Shown: in pieces, positions 6,743 through 6,878 of the stretch
How positions within the stretch are numbered: position 1 is the stretch's first letter
Layout: each line of letters begins with the position of its first letter
Assembly (NCBI RefSeq): GCF_003436425.1
Contig: NZ_QSPK01000092.1
Coordinates: 1 to 6,878 of the forward strand
Source of the DNA: Eubacterium sp. TM05-53
GTDB lineage: Bacteria > Bacillota_I > Bacilli_A > Erysipelotrichales > Erysipelotrichaceae
Reading direction: 5' to 3'
DNA: 6,878 nucleotides
The notes under the pieces: generated by a model
What the model was told of the DNA's origin: nothing
Database searches by the model: none
Seen by the model: the letters and a program-made list of their open reading frames with translations, nothing else
Made by a program: the position numbers and the translations under genes

Positions 6743-6769
6743 AATCCAATCGAAAGGTTGGATTTTTTT
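6741..6769 (+). terminator. Intrinsic terminator of secA-prfB
   Basis: ATCCAATC (6744-6751) pairs with GGTTGGAT (6756-6763) with one U-G pair, closed by a GAAA tetraloop (6752-6755). It is followed by a run of T (6763-6769), and flanking A residues (6741-6743) lengthen the stem against that run. It starts within the prfB stop codon. Confidence 0.9.
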
Positions 6770-6878
6770 ATATATTAAGATTTTGGTTTCGGAACAGGGG
6801 AATGCGGCATGTGAAAAGTTGTCGAATTGTCACAATTTGTTGATTATGAGGAACGACAAAAAGGACTATCGTAATAGC
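6770..6878 (+). other. Unassigned tail, possible edge of another element or gene
   Basis: No recognised gene. Nested inverted repeats are visible: TTGTCG (6819-6824) with CGACAA (6854-6859), and inside it AATTGT-C-ACAATT (6825-6837). The + frame through 6792 stays open to the window end (EQGNAACEKLSNCHNLL then IMRNDKKDYRNS), but the only ATG is at 6846 and it has no clear ribosome binding site. One minus frame is also open from 6878 down to a stop at 6768-6770. Several frames staying open over such a short stretch can be chance, or a repeat that often yields spurious ORFs. Type and function are unknown. Confidence 0.3.

Overview
This window is a stretch of low-GC Bacillota (Firmicutes) chromosome with every gene on the + strand. 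The low GC, AT-rich intergenic DNA, AAGGAG-type ribosome binding sites, short T-tailed terminators and the secA-prfB gene pair all fit that phylum. The style of the SecA C-terminus and of the Rpn-type protein suggests a gut or oral lineage such as Erysipelotrichia. That last step is inference and is not proven by the sequence.

Layout. Positions 1-429 hold the C-terminal part of a probable Rpn/PD-(D/E)XK transposase-like protein with a GIEQ tandem repeat; its 5' end lies outside the window. Positions 430-713 are mostly non-coding, with one 40-codon ORF that may be a gene remnant and a good promoter just before manA. manA (714-1676, mannose-6-phosphate isomerase) ends inside its own terminator hairpin. 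mutY (A/G-specific adenine glycosylase) begins almost at once after that hairpin, from about 1697, and overlaps luxS (2671-3147) by 13 bases. A strong terminator follows luxS. A new transcription unit then starts with an extended -10 promoter and carries secA (3245-5641) and prfB (5641-6742), which overlap by one base and end in a strong terminator with a GAAA loop. The last 109 bases (6770-6878) contain no recognised gene and may be the edge of another element.

How the genes relate. These are mostly housekeeping functions: sugar-phosphate interconversion, repair of oxidised DNA, detoxification of S-ribosylhomocysteine with AI-2 precursor production, Sec export, and translation termination. 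secA-prfB is a conserved gene order in Bacillota; manA-mutY-luxS looks like a local arrangement.

The most interesting signal is at the start of prfB. The gene carries the classic RF2 +1 programmed frameshift (CTT TGA C at 5710-5716). Its SD-like stimulator is atypical (AGGTGA) and is buried in the 3' arm of a 14-bp hairpin (5674-5707). Such a hairpin is not part of the textbook RF2 autoregulation signal. No defence system, CRISPR array or complete novel operon is visible.
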